From NCBI RefSeq assembly GCF_000002985.6, contig NC_003279.8, positions 13,082,001 to 13,146,000 on the forward strand: a DNA stretch of 64,000 bases. Reading direction: 5' to 3'. Under the pieces are notes generated by a model. It saw only the letters and a list, made by a program, of their open reading frames with translations. It made no database searches and had not been told where the DNA came from. A program made the translations under genes and the position numbers. Source of the DNA: Caenorhabditis elegans (Eukaryota; Nematoda; Chromadorea; Rhabditida; Rhabditidae). Shown here piece by piece: positions 1-10,104 of the stretch; position 1 is the stretch's first letter, and each line of letters begins with the position of its first letter.

Positions 1-34
1 TTCAAAATTTAAATGTCAATTTATAATAAGTTAC

Positions 35-166
35 CCTCAAACACCAAATTCCCTGTGGCCGATACGAAGTGTACCATCCAGCATCACATTTGGGCCGTTG
101 GGGCCCAGTACATTTTTCTGCCGACGCAAATGCGTAGAGAATAGTAAAAAGTGCAAGAAATATCAT
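35..166 (-). CDS. First exon of a secreted C-type-lectin-like protein (partial)
   Basis: Start codon at 166-164 opens a 44-codon exon that ends at a GTAACT donor (34 downward), and the gene continues beyond the left edge. The product begins with a hydrophobic signal peptide of about 16 residues ending in an ASA-type cleavage site, so it is probably secreted. The mature start has the spacing C-x7-C-x-x-GW-x5-RPQGIWC. A Cys-x-x-Gly-Trp ... Arg-Pro-x-Gly-x-Trp-Cys pattern is what I associate with the start of nematode C-type lectin domains, but the diagnostic carbohydrate-binding part is outside the window. It could be another small secreted cysteine protein. Seen: exon, signal peptide, cysteines. 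Inferred: lectin family. Confidence 0.5.
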
Positions 167-451
167 GGTGAATTTCTCAGAAGAATTCGATTTTGCAGAC
201 TATTTATTGGATTTTTTTGGAGCGTGTCTTCTAATGGACCCATTTTGTGGTGGGAAAAACCGTTAGAGCATTCTCAAGACCACTGCATCAATTGTTATTT
301 TTCAGAATTTGTGCTTTGCAAACTAGAATATTTTCTTATAGTTTAGAATAATATGGGCACGAAAATTTTTATATAAAAGTTCTAGTCTGCAAATGATTAT
401 CATTTTCCTGACAAGACTGTTTACTGATTTTCAATGCGCATAAAAATTTAA

Positions 452-641
452 GGTACTTGTGTATTATACCCCCGCCAATTTAAAAACTAATTTTTTAATT
501 TATAAAATAAAACGTGTGGACTTTTAGGCTTAGGAAAACACCATTCCTAAGCCTAACGAGGAAAATGGGTATCACGTTTAATTTAAATTAATGGATATTT
601 GTTTAATTTTTAAAATGGCGGGGGTATAATACACAAGTACC
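452..641. repeat. Palindromic MITE-like element, 190 bp
   Basis: The left end GGTACTTGTGTATTATACCC is matched in inverse orientation at the right end, where the sequence ends ...ATAATACACAAGTACC. The centre holds a second dyad, TTAGGCTTAGG against CCTAAGCCTAA, around 527-557. No coding potential is visible. This is the usual form of a non-autonomous DNA transposon. A related half-element ending ATAATACACAAGTACC occurs at about 53052-53068. Confidence 0.75.
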
Positions 642-680
642 AAAATTAACTACATAAAAAAATTATATTTATCAGAGTAC

Positions 681-966
681 TCATTTCCCGTAGCATTCTT
701 GAAGGCGAACACATCCGTTATCACCTCTCACAAATCCATTCACACATTGACACATGTTCACGATGCATTTCAGATTACAAGTTTTTGGTTCGGGATTCTG
801 ACAAGATGGTTCACATGCAGTCCCACACGTACGGAACTCTTCATTTGCTAGGCAACTCGGAGTTTGAGCAACGGTGATAATTACAAGTGCAAGAAGGATC
901 AGGAGCTTCTATAATTGTTTGAAATTTTATTTCGCGGCATGATGAAGGAAACATTTGACTTACCAT
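681..966 (-). CDS. Secreted trypsin inhibitor-like (TIL) cysteine-rich protein, two exons
   Basis: Exon 1 contributes only the ATG (966-964), followed by donor GTAAGT. Exon 2 starts after a TATAG acceptor and runs 908-681 to a TGA, giving 76 residues. A signal peptide of about 15 residues (KLLILLALVIITVA) is followed by ten cysteines with the pattern C-x8-C-x3-C-x3-C-x7-C-x3-C-x4-C-x-C-x10-C-x5-C. That matches the five-disulfide TIL/Ascaris-type serine protease inhibitor fold, which blocks trypsin- or chymotrypsin-like proteases extracellularly. The target protease cannot be read from sequence. The gene lies beside another secreted-protein exon on the same strand. The phase-0 intron directly after the ATG explains why a simple ORF scan misses it. 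Confidence 0.85.
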
Positions 967-3085
967 TTTACACGAATGCAGAATGATTTGAAGAAATTTT
1001 TTCAAACTCGGATAAATTTGACCTTTCACAAGAAAACTAAATAGTCACGTGAAATTTAGTTTTTTTCAGTCGATTTAGTACATATTATCTGGAATGAAAT
1101 CATAATTATTTTTCTTGCTGAAAGATCAAGAAAACCACTGTTGGGAAAAGTTTGTACTCGGATTGTTGTCCTAATAAATTATTATCGTTCCTATTGAAAT
1201 TTCCAGAATTTCGGAAACGATTCAGTTTTAGGAAACAGAAAAACTATTCAAGTTTGAATCTTAATACATGTAGAGTGTTTCAAAACAGATCCCCAAACAA
1301 CTTTATTTCACATTAAAAATTTAAGCATCGTCGTTTTCGGAATCACAATTTTCAATGAAACCTTCCTGCTCATCTTCTCTGATTTCTTCTTTCTTTTCCT
1401 CTTTTCTTTCTTCTTTGTTTTCTTCCGAATGCTCTTGAGGTATCGATTCTGCCGCCTCAAGACTTAATAGTTCACTTCCTGAGGAACCATAAGCCAAGTG
1501 TTCAGTGGTTTTCCTCACACATGCCAGAGCATGGTTAGTCTTTCTGACTACTGGGATCTTGTTTACTGTAGCATACAGGATACGGCTATGTTTTTGAAGT
1601 TCTTTGAAGAGATCGATCGAGTTGTCAATCGGATCCCTGCTCAGTGATTCACTAAACGCAGTCAAGCTGGAATTGATGGTCTCAATCATTTTTTGGATGC
1701 TTCGAGCGTGGCCTTGTAGTTCATGAATCTGTTCGTGACGGGATTCTTGCTGACCTAATACCGCTTCGCACGCTGCTTGGAGTTTTACGGATCTGTCAGT
1801 GATCTTGGCCACAACCATCTGAAATAACATTTCTTCGTATGGGGGTATCAAAAAAGGACCCCCGTCTAGACCTAAAACCTTCCTAGGAGAAAGTGTGCCG
1901 TAGGCTACCTAGTTGCACAGCATATTGAACCCTACCTGACAAACCGCCAGTTGGCCTTTCACCCTTGACTTCTCAATCCCTTTTTTCAACCCAGCTACCG
2001 GACGATCCAGCGTATCAACCACTTTCGGAAGTTCCTGTCCAGCACTAATCATATTACTGGCAGCAGTGATGAAGTGATTCTCAGTGATATCTTGCTTGAT
2101 AGCAATCGAAACATTACTCTTGGTTATCTCGGAGACCTTCGCAAATCCTTCCATCCGACGATCATGATCCTTTTGGTTCTGATAATTCACTAGTTCAATA
2201 GCCGATGTGCTTTGTATCTCCAGAGAAAGCTTAGCACCGTTCTCTTTAAGTTTTTGCAACTTTTTCTCTGCGAACACCTTCTTCTCCTGATGACTCTGTG
2301 TTTGGTATTGTAGATTCTGAAAATATTAGTATGCAGTTTATTAAAAGTAGCAAATATTTTAGAGTTAGCAATATGTTAATGCCCCTTCTTGGTCAGCCGT
2401 GACCGCGAAAAACTAATAACTCGTACGCACAGAAACGATTATTTTGCAAACATCATTTTTTCGAGGTTTGTGGGATTTTTTCCCAAAAGCCATGCGAAAT
2501 CAGGTAAAAAGTCTGCGCCGTAATTTTTGTAGATCTACGTAGATCAAACCGAAATGGGACACTCTGACACCAAGTGATATGGGGAAGACTTACCTCACTC
2601 TTCATTGCATTGATATTTGATTGAATATTTCCTTCCATTTCTTTTTTATCCTCATGCAACTGTTTCAGCATATCCTGACTATTCTTCTCTCTCTCCAAAA
2701 TTTCCATTTTATCAGCTGACTTCTGTTCTCTCAATTCCTCTGCCGCTCTGTTCATCTCCCGCATTCTGTCTTCCAGTTGTGTCCGGTTAAGCTCATCCTC
2801 ACGTTTTGTGAACGTTTCTCTTGAAGTTTCCAGTTGTTTTAGAGTGGTCTGGAAATTTTGAACTTTAAAAGTGTAAGCGTAAAAGTTGAGTGTACAACTA
2901 AAATTGAATTAATAACGGAAAGACGCTTTAGTAGTGATGGAAATTTTCAAGGAGTTGTGGTTTTTGACACACTGATTCGAATTAAAAAAGTTTTTGAATG
3001 CTTTAAAATAGTAGTAGTAAATCACCTTTCTCATCTCCTCGGCGCGGTCCTGCTCTGCCTGCGCACGTTCCAGCTCGCTCTTTCT

Positions 3086-3091
3086 TAAAGC
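3086..3091. other. Left 6-bp target site duplication TAAAGC
   Basis: TAAAGC directly precedes the AGTAGTATG terminus and is repeated exactly after the other terminus at 20803-20808. Removing the element and one copy restores an open coiled-coil exon. Confidence 0.95.
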
Positions 3092-3504
3092 AGTAGTATG
3101 TAATCTCTGACGCTGGCACACCGTTTGACCCACTTTTTAACAAGTCAAAAAACTCCCAGAATCAAAGAATATATACTAATTTAGCTCCAAATATACCCAA
3201 ATCTCCCTGTTTAAATATTCTCATTTTCTCCAAATCTCCCTATCATACACAGTAGTCAAGCTTCGACCCACTTTTTCAAAATTTTAAAACAATCATTTTT
3301 TAAAGAAAAATTAAACTTTTAGTTACATTTACTCATTTTTCAAAATCTCAAAGTAACCATTTTTGCCCTCTCAACCTGACCGTCTTCGATTCTCTCCGAC
3401 TAACAGGTTTTACCTATATCAAAAATTTCAAAAATCTAAAACATAAAAAATACCCCCTACTTTCACCTTCACCAAAAATTTTTCATAATCATCATATACA
3501 AGCC

Positions 3505-3556
3505 AACTGATAAGACTCCCCACTTCTTAACCAACTCCAAGAAGTTCTTATCAGTT
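3505..3556. promoter_or_regulatory. Dyad of two inverted gut-GATA-type sites in the left TIR
   Basis: AACTGATAAGA at 3505-3515 is mirrored by TCTTATCAGTT at 3546-3556. Between them is a second perfect stem, ACTTCTT against AAGAAGT, so the stretch can fold as a two-part hairpin. ACTGATAAGA is the extended consensus of nematode intestinal GATA factors such as ELT-2 (known). Whether this serves transcription, replication or end recognition is inference. Confidence 0.6.
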
Positions 3557-3674
3557 TCAATCATAGTCAAGTGGTAGTGTGCCTGTCTTGAAAACTTAAC
3601 ACAAAAGTTTGACTCCACACACAAACTTGGATCAAATGAGCTAAAGAGATCTCATTACCTCTCAAAATATGCAA

Positions 3675-3799
3675 GAAAAATCGAGAAAAAATCTGAAAAA
3701 ATTCGAGAAAAAAAATGGAAAAATTCTCGAGAAAAAATCTGAAAAAATTCGAGAAAAAATCTGAAAAAATTCGAGAAAAAATCTGAAAAAAAAAATCTC
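3675..3799. repeat. 22-bp-unit minisatellite in left TIR
   Basis: Tandem units of the form GAAAAAATCTGAAAAAATTC plus GA, with a diverged unit (ATGGAAAAATTCTC) in the middle. The right TIR copy at about 20074-20214 has one more unit and a slightly longer homopolymer, which accounts for nearly all the length difference between the TIRs. Confidence 0.85.
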
Positions 3800-3929
3800 G
3801 GTGGGAACTCAGTGGACAGCAGTACAAGATGACACATCATTCCTTATCAAACTACCCAATCTGAATGCAGCTGTGTCTGACCAACACCTTTCTTTATCAA
3901 TTAATTTAATATTATTTCGTTTTATTTAA

Positions 3930-4340
3930 ATGACTGAATTACACAAAGATTTACAACCACTCACAAACGGAGATATCAGTAATTTAGTAAAATACTTAAA
4001 TTTTAAAAACTTTCGAGGTGTATATATGATTGATCAATTACCAGAAAAGTCACAAAAAGAAGAAGTAGGAATTGTAAATCTCGACATTTCGCAAAATAAT
4101 GGAACTCATTGGGTATGCTATAAAATTTATAAAAACCAATTATATTATTTTGATTCATTTGGATTAGACCCACCTAAAGAAATTATAAAATATTTAAAAT
4201 CTAATACTTCAAATGAAATAACAATTTCCACTTTTCAAATACAAAAGTTTAATACCCATCATTGTGGATATTATTGTCTATTATTATTAAAATTATTGGA
4301 AAAATATGATTTTAAAGATTCTATATTAGCTTTAATTTAA
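3930..4340 (+). CDS. Adenain-like cysteine protease (Polinton PRO)
   Basis: A 136-residue protein whose start codon lies seven bases inside the TIR boundary, preceded by TTTAAATG. It carries the C5/adenain-type triad pattern: GTHW with His60, YFDSFG with Asp75, and HHCGYYC with Cys112 as the likely nucleophile. A Gln at 103-105 may form the oxyanion hole. In adenoviruses and Polintons this enzyme cleaves capsid-associated precursors during particle maturation (family knowledge). Length is close to the shorter Polinton proteases, and nothing seems missing. It is convergent with the polymerase gene, from which it is separated by about 340 bp of degenerate repeat. Confidence 0.9.
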   Translation: MTELHKDLQPLTNGDISNLVKYLNFKNFRGVYMIDQLPEKSQKEEVGIVNLDISQNNGTHWVCYKIYKNQLYYFDSFGLDPPKEIIKYLKSNTSNEITISTFQIQKFNTHHCGYYCLLLLKLLEKYDFKDSILALI

Positions 4341-4683
4341 AATAAGATCGAGTGACTATTTTGTAAAATATGAAATACAGAATTTAGAATATTGTTAATG
4401 AAAGATTTAATAATTAGTTTGACTGATCACTTTGAAGAAATATGCTTTAGAGGAATTTGGAGCATTGTTAGTTTTAGATTTATGAATTAGTTTTACTGGC
4501 AAATTTGGAAGAATATGATTTGAAGAATTTATACTAATGTTGATACAAGACTTATGAATTAGTTTGACTGACCACTTGGAAGAAATATGCCTTTGAATAA
4601 ATTGGAAGATTTTAATGAAAGAAAAGAACTAATTAAGAATTAGATTGAGGAAGTTATACAAATGTTGAGACAAGATCAAGAAT
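4341..4683. repeat. Degenerate tandem repeat between protease and polymerase genes
   Basis: Three diverged units spaced about 70-75 bp begin with ATTAGTTTGACTGATCACTTTG-like sequence at roughly 4411, 4487 and 4557, each followed by GAAGAAATATG or a close variant. No ORF is supported. The region separates two convergent 3' ends. Confidence 0.6.
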
Positions 4684-7600
4684 TTAAAGTTTAGGAATTC
4701 TAAAATGCTCAAAAGCTAATGTGTGAATATTGTCAACAACGTATCTTTTAGCCTCTACATCTTTTCCAATCATGTTATTCAGAACAACTTTGTTCTGTTG
4801 AACAGAATGAACTTGATGTTTGCTTGAGCTTATCAACATTTGCTGCTTCCTTGAAACCGTTTTATCAAATAAACAGTTCTTATAATCAGCAAAAGTTAAT
4901 TCCTTCTTTACAACACTCCTTTTTACTCCTTTATTTTTCTTAACCTCCACCTCCAAACGATCATTTAATTTAGAAAATCTAAAAGCATACTGTTTAGGCC
5001 TAAATGCCACAATCTCACTCATAATATTTCCATTAAGCTCATCCTTAAACTTCCCAATTACCTTTTTATTCTCATCATCATAAAGTGGATGGTCTTTTGG
5101 ATAGTCAGAAAAATCGAACCATTCTTTCATATTTTTCATATCATCATAAACATCCTCAGTTTTTATTTCATAGATGAAAGAATCGGTGTCTTGGTAACAC
5201 AACTTCAAACCATCTCCATACTTAGGCTCCATTACATTATAATGAAAATCATACATTAGATTCTTACTCAAATCTAAAATACTCATCCCTACATAAAACG
5301 GCTTGTTCAATCTAATATTTTTCTGAACCATTTCTACAAGAATCATATTTTCATTTATAATGTGTCTTTGCTTAAAGTTAACATCATTAGCTAACTTCTG
5401 AACACTTTTTTCATCATTAACAATTCTTACATCCACTCTTTTTCTTACATTTTCCATTGTTTTTCCAAACACAGAGTTGTTCATGAGTTTGAAGAAATCT
5501 TTTTCAAACTCATTTTTAGCAATCTTTCTAAGATTGGTATTTAGCTCTATATATGGAGCCAACCAATTAGATTCCCTAAAACTCACAACTCTATGAATTT
5601 TCTTCAAAACCATTCCATTTTTTAATACTTGCTTTAAATTTTTATAATGAATCACATATTTGGTTTTATTAGATAAATCACTAATTAATTTATTAGTGGT
5701 TCCAACAAGCTTATTTTCTGGACAAAATGGTAGATCATTATGCCTATCATGAAGCTCAACTGGATAGTCTAAATCCACCTCCAATATGCATCCTTTTTCT
5801 TTTAATTCTATTTCATTTAAATATTTTTCAATATCTTTTATTTCATTAACATTTTTCTCAAACTCAAAATTATCATATGGTAGTTTTTGACTCATCGCCC
5901 ATCCATATAGATTATTTGCGTCTAAATATAAAAGATATATACTTTCTTCTTCATAATTTTTTAGAATTTCTTCTTCATAATTTTTTAGACTTTCTTCTTC
6001 AGTATTACATTTTTTTAGATGTCTATTATTAGCTCTAGAGTATCTCAACATCGCGTTACAGATACCACCTCTTATTCCTTTTTCAATAAAATTATACATT
6101 TCTATATCTTTAATGGTCTGAAGTTTAACTCCAGTTTTCTTCAACATTGCTTCCCAGGCAAGTCCTGGAGATGTATAATACCAGCAAGGGTCTAGCATAT
6201 ACACCTCCAAAGAGACATTTCTGAAAGTTTCAAAAATGTCTGCCAATAGTAGCACATCATTAATCATATAGATTTCAGTATAATCTTTTAAATTTTTACA
6301 TTTTGTTTCATTCCATACTTTCTGAGCATATTCATATTTTTCTTTACTAATATCTTCATTATTTAATTTATTATAAAAATTTTCAATTTCGGGTAATTCT
6401 TCATAATCATATTTTTTAAAGGAGTCCATAAATTCATATGGGTATACTCCTTTCTTTCTCATAAGATTAAAGATGTTTCCATCTTTATATTTTTCATCAT
6501 AATATTTTCTAGTAATTTTACAATCTTCATCTTCTAAATTATTACTTAAACAATCTAGACTAGAGGGCATGAATCCTAGACTATCTAAGAATCTAATTTC
6601 ATACTTTCTAGTCTCCTCTATTGTTTCTCTAACATTTTTTAATGACCGCCTAACATCATCTAAATACACTTTAAAATCAGACTCTTTTGCTTTCTCAAGT
6701 TCTTTTTCAACTTTTTTAACTTTTTCAACTTCTTTTTGAAATTCTTCTTTTACCTTTTGAAATTCTTCTTTTGCCTTTTCAACTTCTTCTTTTGTTTTTT
6801 CAACTTTATCTTTATTTTTTCCTGTCTTTTTAACTTCTTCACTTTCTTTTTTATATTTGTTTTCTATCTTTGCTAATGTATCTTCTGCTTTTCTAACTTT
6901 GTTTAAACAGTCTGTGTAATCAGATCTTATTACATTTTTAACTTCTTCTCTTGCTTCTTTGATTTTCTCTAAGATACTTTGGTAATCAATTCCTTTTTCT
7001 TGCTCAAGTTCTGTTTTTACTTTTTCAGTTTCTTCCTGTGCTTTTCCTATTTTTTCTAAACAATCTTCATAATTGACTCCAAGTACTTTTTTAACTTCTT
7101 CCACTGCTTCTTTAACTTTTTCTAAGTAATATTTGTAGCTCAATCCGATTGCCTTTTCAACCTTTACTATTGCTTCCTTAACTTTTTTTATTGCCGATTT
7201 CATTTCTATTTTATTTTTATTTGTTTTTTCAAGTGTCTTTTCAAATTTATAATTAAAACTGATAAACTTTTCTATGTTTGCTGAAATACAAGAAATGTTT
7301 ACTTTTTCCTTCTTTAACATTTCAGAAGATTTTCCATCACTGAAAATCAAATGAGAGTCATATCCTCTTAGATTATGAAAGAAGACAGGAATAAAATTAT
7401 TTCTTCGCTTCAACAAATTACAACTATTACATAGAGGTCCTCTGAATTCTCCGGTCCAATGATCATGATCCATAACTTTTTTATTTTCCTTATCAAATCC
7501 CTCTTTACACTCAGGACATTTTTTACAATTAGAATATTCAATCTGCTCTTCCTCAGTCAACCCACCCATTTTCATGGAAGGGATATCCAGAACTCTTGTA

Positions 7601-9018
7601 CACACATCTTTAATGTATTCATTGAATTTTAATATTGTGTCATAACCAACATAACTTTTCATTTCATAAATACTCTGTGTAAAAGAATCCACCACAACTA
7701 CACAAAAACCAGATGGTGCATGTTTACCAATATTCTCACTCCATGATTTATCAGGTGAATTGTTTGTACTATCTAGTTTATAGATGACAGATTCAAAATC
7801 TGCATAACAAACATATCTGTGTTTTTGAGTCTTCTGGAGTGATGAAAATTCAATATGAGACTCTGAAGGCTTAATCATTTGAATTGGATCATTACTCATA
7901 CAATCCTCAAAATGGCGCACATATTTCTCTTCATTATAATACCCATTAAAGCATCTAATACAGAATTTGTAACTACTACTTCCACGATTATTCATTAGTT
8001 TATCAAGATTTTTAATAAGACAGAAATGTCCTTCATTATTTTCATTTGTTATATATAATAAATTTATTACTCGATTCATTTCTACTTTATTATTTTTAGA
8101 TATTCTATATGATTCAATTGTTGGTTTATAGTATTCAGTTTCTTCTTCATTATCTGTTTTAACAATATTAATAGCTAGGTTATTTTTCTTTTCAAATTTC
8201 TTTAAATTTTTTAAACTGAAGGGGAATTCAAACCCCTCAAAATCTATCTTATTTGTATGTTCTTGATAATTGCTTACTCGTTGTGGATTCTTTTTTTCTG
8301 GAAAGAGGTGTGCAAGTACACACCACATAAAACAGAAGTTATCCTCATTTTTAATATTTATTACTGCTTTCTTATTTTTGATCCAAGCTGGTAGTTCTAT
8401 ATATTTTGCTCCTGTTAGTGATTTCATTTTAGTTTGATACATTTGTAACTTATTAATTCTATTCATTCTAAAACCAGATCCTTTAGTTTCAAGTTTTTCT
8501 AATCTATTTTCTAATTCTAATTTTAAAGTTTCAATAAATTCTTCTTTATCATCTGATTCATATAATTTTTTATTTAATGTTGTTAAAAATGCTTGCTGTT
8601 TTTCTCCAGTTTCTTCTTTAATTAATTCAAGTTCTAGTGTGAAATAAATTTTTACATATCCTTCATACATATCATTTACAATATCATTTTTTGTTTTATT
8701 TAAAAAGTTTTCAATACTCTTAAAGTTTCCAGTATATTTTGTATCTCTTAACATATCTCCAACTTCTTTATATTCGCTGAAAACCGTTTTGTCATTAGGG
8801 AATAACTTCCGTAATTGGAAATTATCTCTTTCTCTTTCTTTATTTTCTTTTTCAATTTTTTCATTTTCTTTTTCTTTTTCATAATGTACTCTTAGGATTT
8901 CTTTAAGCTCTGTAACCCTCCTTTGCTTTATTTCAGACAATTTATAGCTAGTTACCTTCAAAATATGACTGCGTAGTTGATCCCTATCCATCTTTGTGTA
9001 ATCTTCTACTTTCTGCAT
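4684..9018 (-). CDS. Protein-primed family B DNA polymerase (pPolB)
   Basis: 1444 residues, starting at GTAAATG. The N-terminal ~60 residues look SAP-like, followed by the Polinton-typical terminal-protein region (DNFCFMW near 230, HFCLIKNL near 330). Exo I is DFE near 408. An endonuclease-VII-like zinc/DHDH motif (CPEC...DHDHWTG...CNSCN) lies near 500-535, and Exo II (HNLRGYDSH) near 550. Residues ~589-801 form a lysine/glutamate-rich coiled-coil insertion with internal repeats (NYEDCLEKI, DYQSILEKI, DYTDCLNKV). The fold resumes at FLDSLGFM (~813), and Exo III (YMINDV) is near 919. Polymerase motif A DANNLYG is near 1036, motif B NNSVFGK near 1181, motif C YQDTDS near 1275. All catalytic residues are present. 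It replicates the element from a protein primer. The insertion is unusual for the family. Confidence 0.97.
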   Translation of the reverse strand: MQKVEDYTKMDRDQLRSHILKVTSYKLSEIKQRRVTELKEILRVHYEKEKENEKIEKENKERERDNFQLRKLFPNDKTVFSEYKEVGDMLRDTKYTGNFKSIENFLNKTKNDIVNDMYEGYVKIYFTLELELIKEETGEKQQAFLTTLNKKLYESDDKEEFIETLKLELENRLEKLETKGSGFRMNRINKLQMYQTKMKSLTGAKYIELPAWIKNKKAVINIKNEDNFCFMWCVLAHLFPEKKNPQRVSNYQEHTNKIDFEGFEFPFSLKNLKKFEKKNNLAINIVKTDNEEETEYYKPTIESYRISKNNKVEMNRVINLLYITNENNEGHFCLIKNLDKLMNNRGSSSYKFCIRCFNGYYNEEKYVRHFEDCMSNDPIQMIKPSESHIEFSSLQKTQKHRYVCYADFESVIYKLDSTNNSPDKSWSENIGKHAPSGFCVVVVDSFTQSIYEMKSYVGYDTILKFNEYIKDVCTRVLDIPSMKMGGLTEEEQIEYSNCKKCPECKEGFDKENKKVMDHDHWTGEFRGPLCNSCNLLKRRNNFIPVFFHNLRGYDSHLIFSDGKSSEMLKKEKVNISCISANIEKFISFNYKFEKTLEKTNKNKIEMKSAIKKVKEAIVKVEKAIGLSYKYYLEKVKEAVEEVKKVLGVNYEDCLEKIGKAQEETEKVKTELEQEKGIDYQSILEKIKEAREEVKNVIRSDYTDCLNKVRKAEDTLAKIENKYKKESEEVKKTGKNKDKVEKTKEEVEKAKEEFQKVKEEFQKEVEKVKKVEKELEKAKESDFKVYLDDVRRSLKNVRETIEETRKYEIRFLDSLGFMPSSLDCLSNNLEDEDCKITRKYYDEKYKDGNIFNLMRKKGVYPYEFMDSFKKYDYEELPEIENFYNKLNNEDISKEKYEYAQKVWNETKCKNLKDYTEIYMINDVLLLADIFETFRNVSLEVYMLDPCWYYTSPGLAWEAMLKKTGVKLQTIKDIEMYNFIEKGIRGGICNAMLRYSRANNRHLKKCNTEEESLKNYEEEILKNYEEESIYLLYLDANNLYGWAMSQKLPYDNFEFEKNVNEIKDIEKYLNEIELKEKGCILEVDLDYPVELHDRHNDLPFCPENKLVGTTNKLISDLSNKTKYVIHYKNLKQVLKNGMVLKKIHRVVSFRESNWLAPYIELNTNLRKIAKNEFEKDFFKLMNNSVFGKTMENVRKRVDVRIVNDEKSVQKLANDVNFKQRHIINENMILVEMVQKNIRLNKPFYVGMSILDLSKNLMYDFHYNVMEPKYGDGLKLCYQDTDSFIYEIKTEDVYDDMKNMKEWFDFSDYPKDHPLYDDENKKVIGKFKDELNGNIMSEIVAFRPKQYAFRFSKLNDRLEVEVKKNKGVKRSVVKKELTFADYKNCLFDKTVSRKQQMLISSSKHQVHSVQQNKVVLNNMIGKDVEAKRYVVDNIHTLAFEHFRIPKL

Positions 9019-9109
9019 TTACTAAAGAACTTTTTCCAAATGAAAAACGTAATGATATTTCTATCTTTTTCATAAAAATTTATGCACTCTTATTATTTTT
9101 ACTTAATAA
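9019..9109. promoter_or_regulatory. Divergent intergenic region between pPolB and the DUF8207-like gene
   Basis: 91 bp of very AT-rich sequence separate two outward-facing start codons. Both starts carry TAAATG (AGTAAATG for the polymerase, AATAAATG for the plus-strand gene), so a short bidirectional promoter is the simplest reading. No TATA box is clearly placed. Confidence 0.5.
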
Positions 9110-10057
9110 ATGCACTCGGTGATAGAAATTTATGACCCTAAAAATCGAAATAAAATCGTTCAAACCTACATAAAGAATAGGAGAGAGCATAAATTCAAAA
9201 ACTCACAAGAGCGTACTGACTTGGAAAATATAGAAGATCATAGAATAGATGTGTTTAAGCCTATATTAGAATCTAATAAAAAACTACAAGAAGAAATAAT
9301 AGATGAGAAGAATAAGATAGTTGAAACTCTTAATAATTTTAAACCTTCATATAAACAACTATCAATAGAACAACCTAAAACACCATCAAATAATAAACAA
9401 AGTCTTATCAAAAAACCATCAGTGACTTTACCCACATCGAATTCCTCTCCAAACTTAGTAGTTAGTAATTTAATAGTTGGTTATCTTCAAGACAATTCTG
9501 ATAAAAGTAATGCTGGGTATTCTCTTAGATTTAATAAAGAAGATAAAAAATATACAATTGGTAATAAAGATATTGTATTTGATCAAAACATTATTAAAGT
9601 TGATAGTGAAGAATATACAGCAACTGAAGGATTAATGGAGTTACTAATCAAGAAATCACCTAATGTAAATAAGATTCAAAAAGATGATACAAATAACTAT
9701 CAGAAAATTCTAATATGCTCAAATGCTTTGTATAACGGATTTGATAAAACAAGTAAAAAATATAATTCAGATTCTAGTGAAAAATGGAAGTTTATTAAAG
9801 CTCACTACTTTGTTACAAAGCCTACTAATACAAATAATACAGATAATACATCTAATACAACACAAGGAAGTTCCATATCATTCATCCCATCAAATACTAA
9901 TTCTCTTATTGACTCATTAAAACTATCTGTTGGTTCATTTCAAGCAGGTAACAAAGGGGAGTACAATAAAATCCATGCAATCTTAGATGAGCTAGTTAGA
10001 CAAAAGAAGATCAAAAAGAAGGATTTAGGTGTTATTTACTTAAATATTGGTATGTAA
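9110..10057 (+). CDS. DUF8207-like Polinton protein of unknown role
   Basis: 315 residues starting at AATAAATG. The N-terminal half is polar with a coiled-coil stretch (about 35-75) and a Pro/Ser-rich linker. Residues ~165-235 contain the pattern Y-T-A-T-E-G-L-M-E-L-L ... NYQKILICSNALYNG ... SSEKWKFI. This resembles the conserved block (YxGTxGLWELI ... NYxxILxxTNAxY ... KW) that I recognise from DUF8207 proteins encoded beside capsid genes in animal Polintons. A low-complexity Asn/Thr stretch (about 240-255) separates it from a basic C-terminus. A virion or assembly role is inferred only from the family's company; no catalytic motif is visible. Confidence 0.55.
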   Translation: MHSVIEIYDPKNRNKIVQTYIKNRREHKFKNSQERTDLENIEDHRIDVFKPILESNKKLQEEIIDEKNKIVETLNNFKPSYKQLSIEQPKTPSNNKQSLIKKPSVTLPTSNSSPNLVVSNLIVGYLQDNSDKSNAGYSLRFNKEDKKYTIGNKDIVFDQNIIKVDSEEYTATEGLMELLIKKSPNVNKIQKDDTNNYQKILICSNALYNGFDKTSKKYNSDSSEKWKFIKAHYFVTKPTNTNNTDNTSNTTQGSSISFIPSNTNSLIDSLKLSVGSFQAGNKGEYNKIHAILDELVRQKKIKKKDLGVIYLNIGM

Positions 10058-10104
10058 TTTTAGAGCATATTTTAGACTTAAACAGGGATAGGATCTCACA
10101 ATGC

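Larger units (their letters stand above)
3092..3923 (+). repeat. Maverick left terminal inverted repeat (832 bp)
   Basis: Reverse complement of 19949-20802. Inner boundary is at CGTTTT, seven bases before the protease start codon. Contains a 22-bp-unit minisatellite and a stem-loop-forming GATA dyad. The outer ~600 bp appears identical in the stretches I compared by eye. Confidence 0.95.

Noticed and set aside
3026-3133. Open frame from the left TIR outward into the remaining type A exon, as if the TIR supplied a new start
   Set aside because: The apparent first codon is GTG (complement of CAC at 3131-3133) with an in-frame TAA just upstream. No ATG is available, so a TIR-initiated protein is not supported.
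3567-3840. Phenylalanine-rich ORFs in the TIRs (also 20031-20327)
   Set aside because: They are translations of the 22-bp A/T-rich minisatellite and occur in two frames; no start context or conservation supports a gene.
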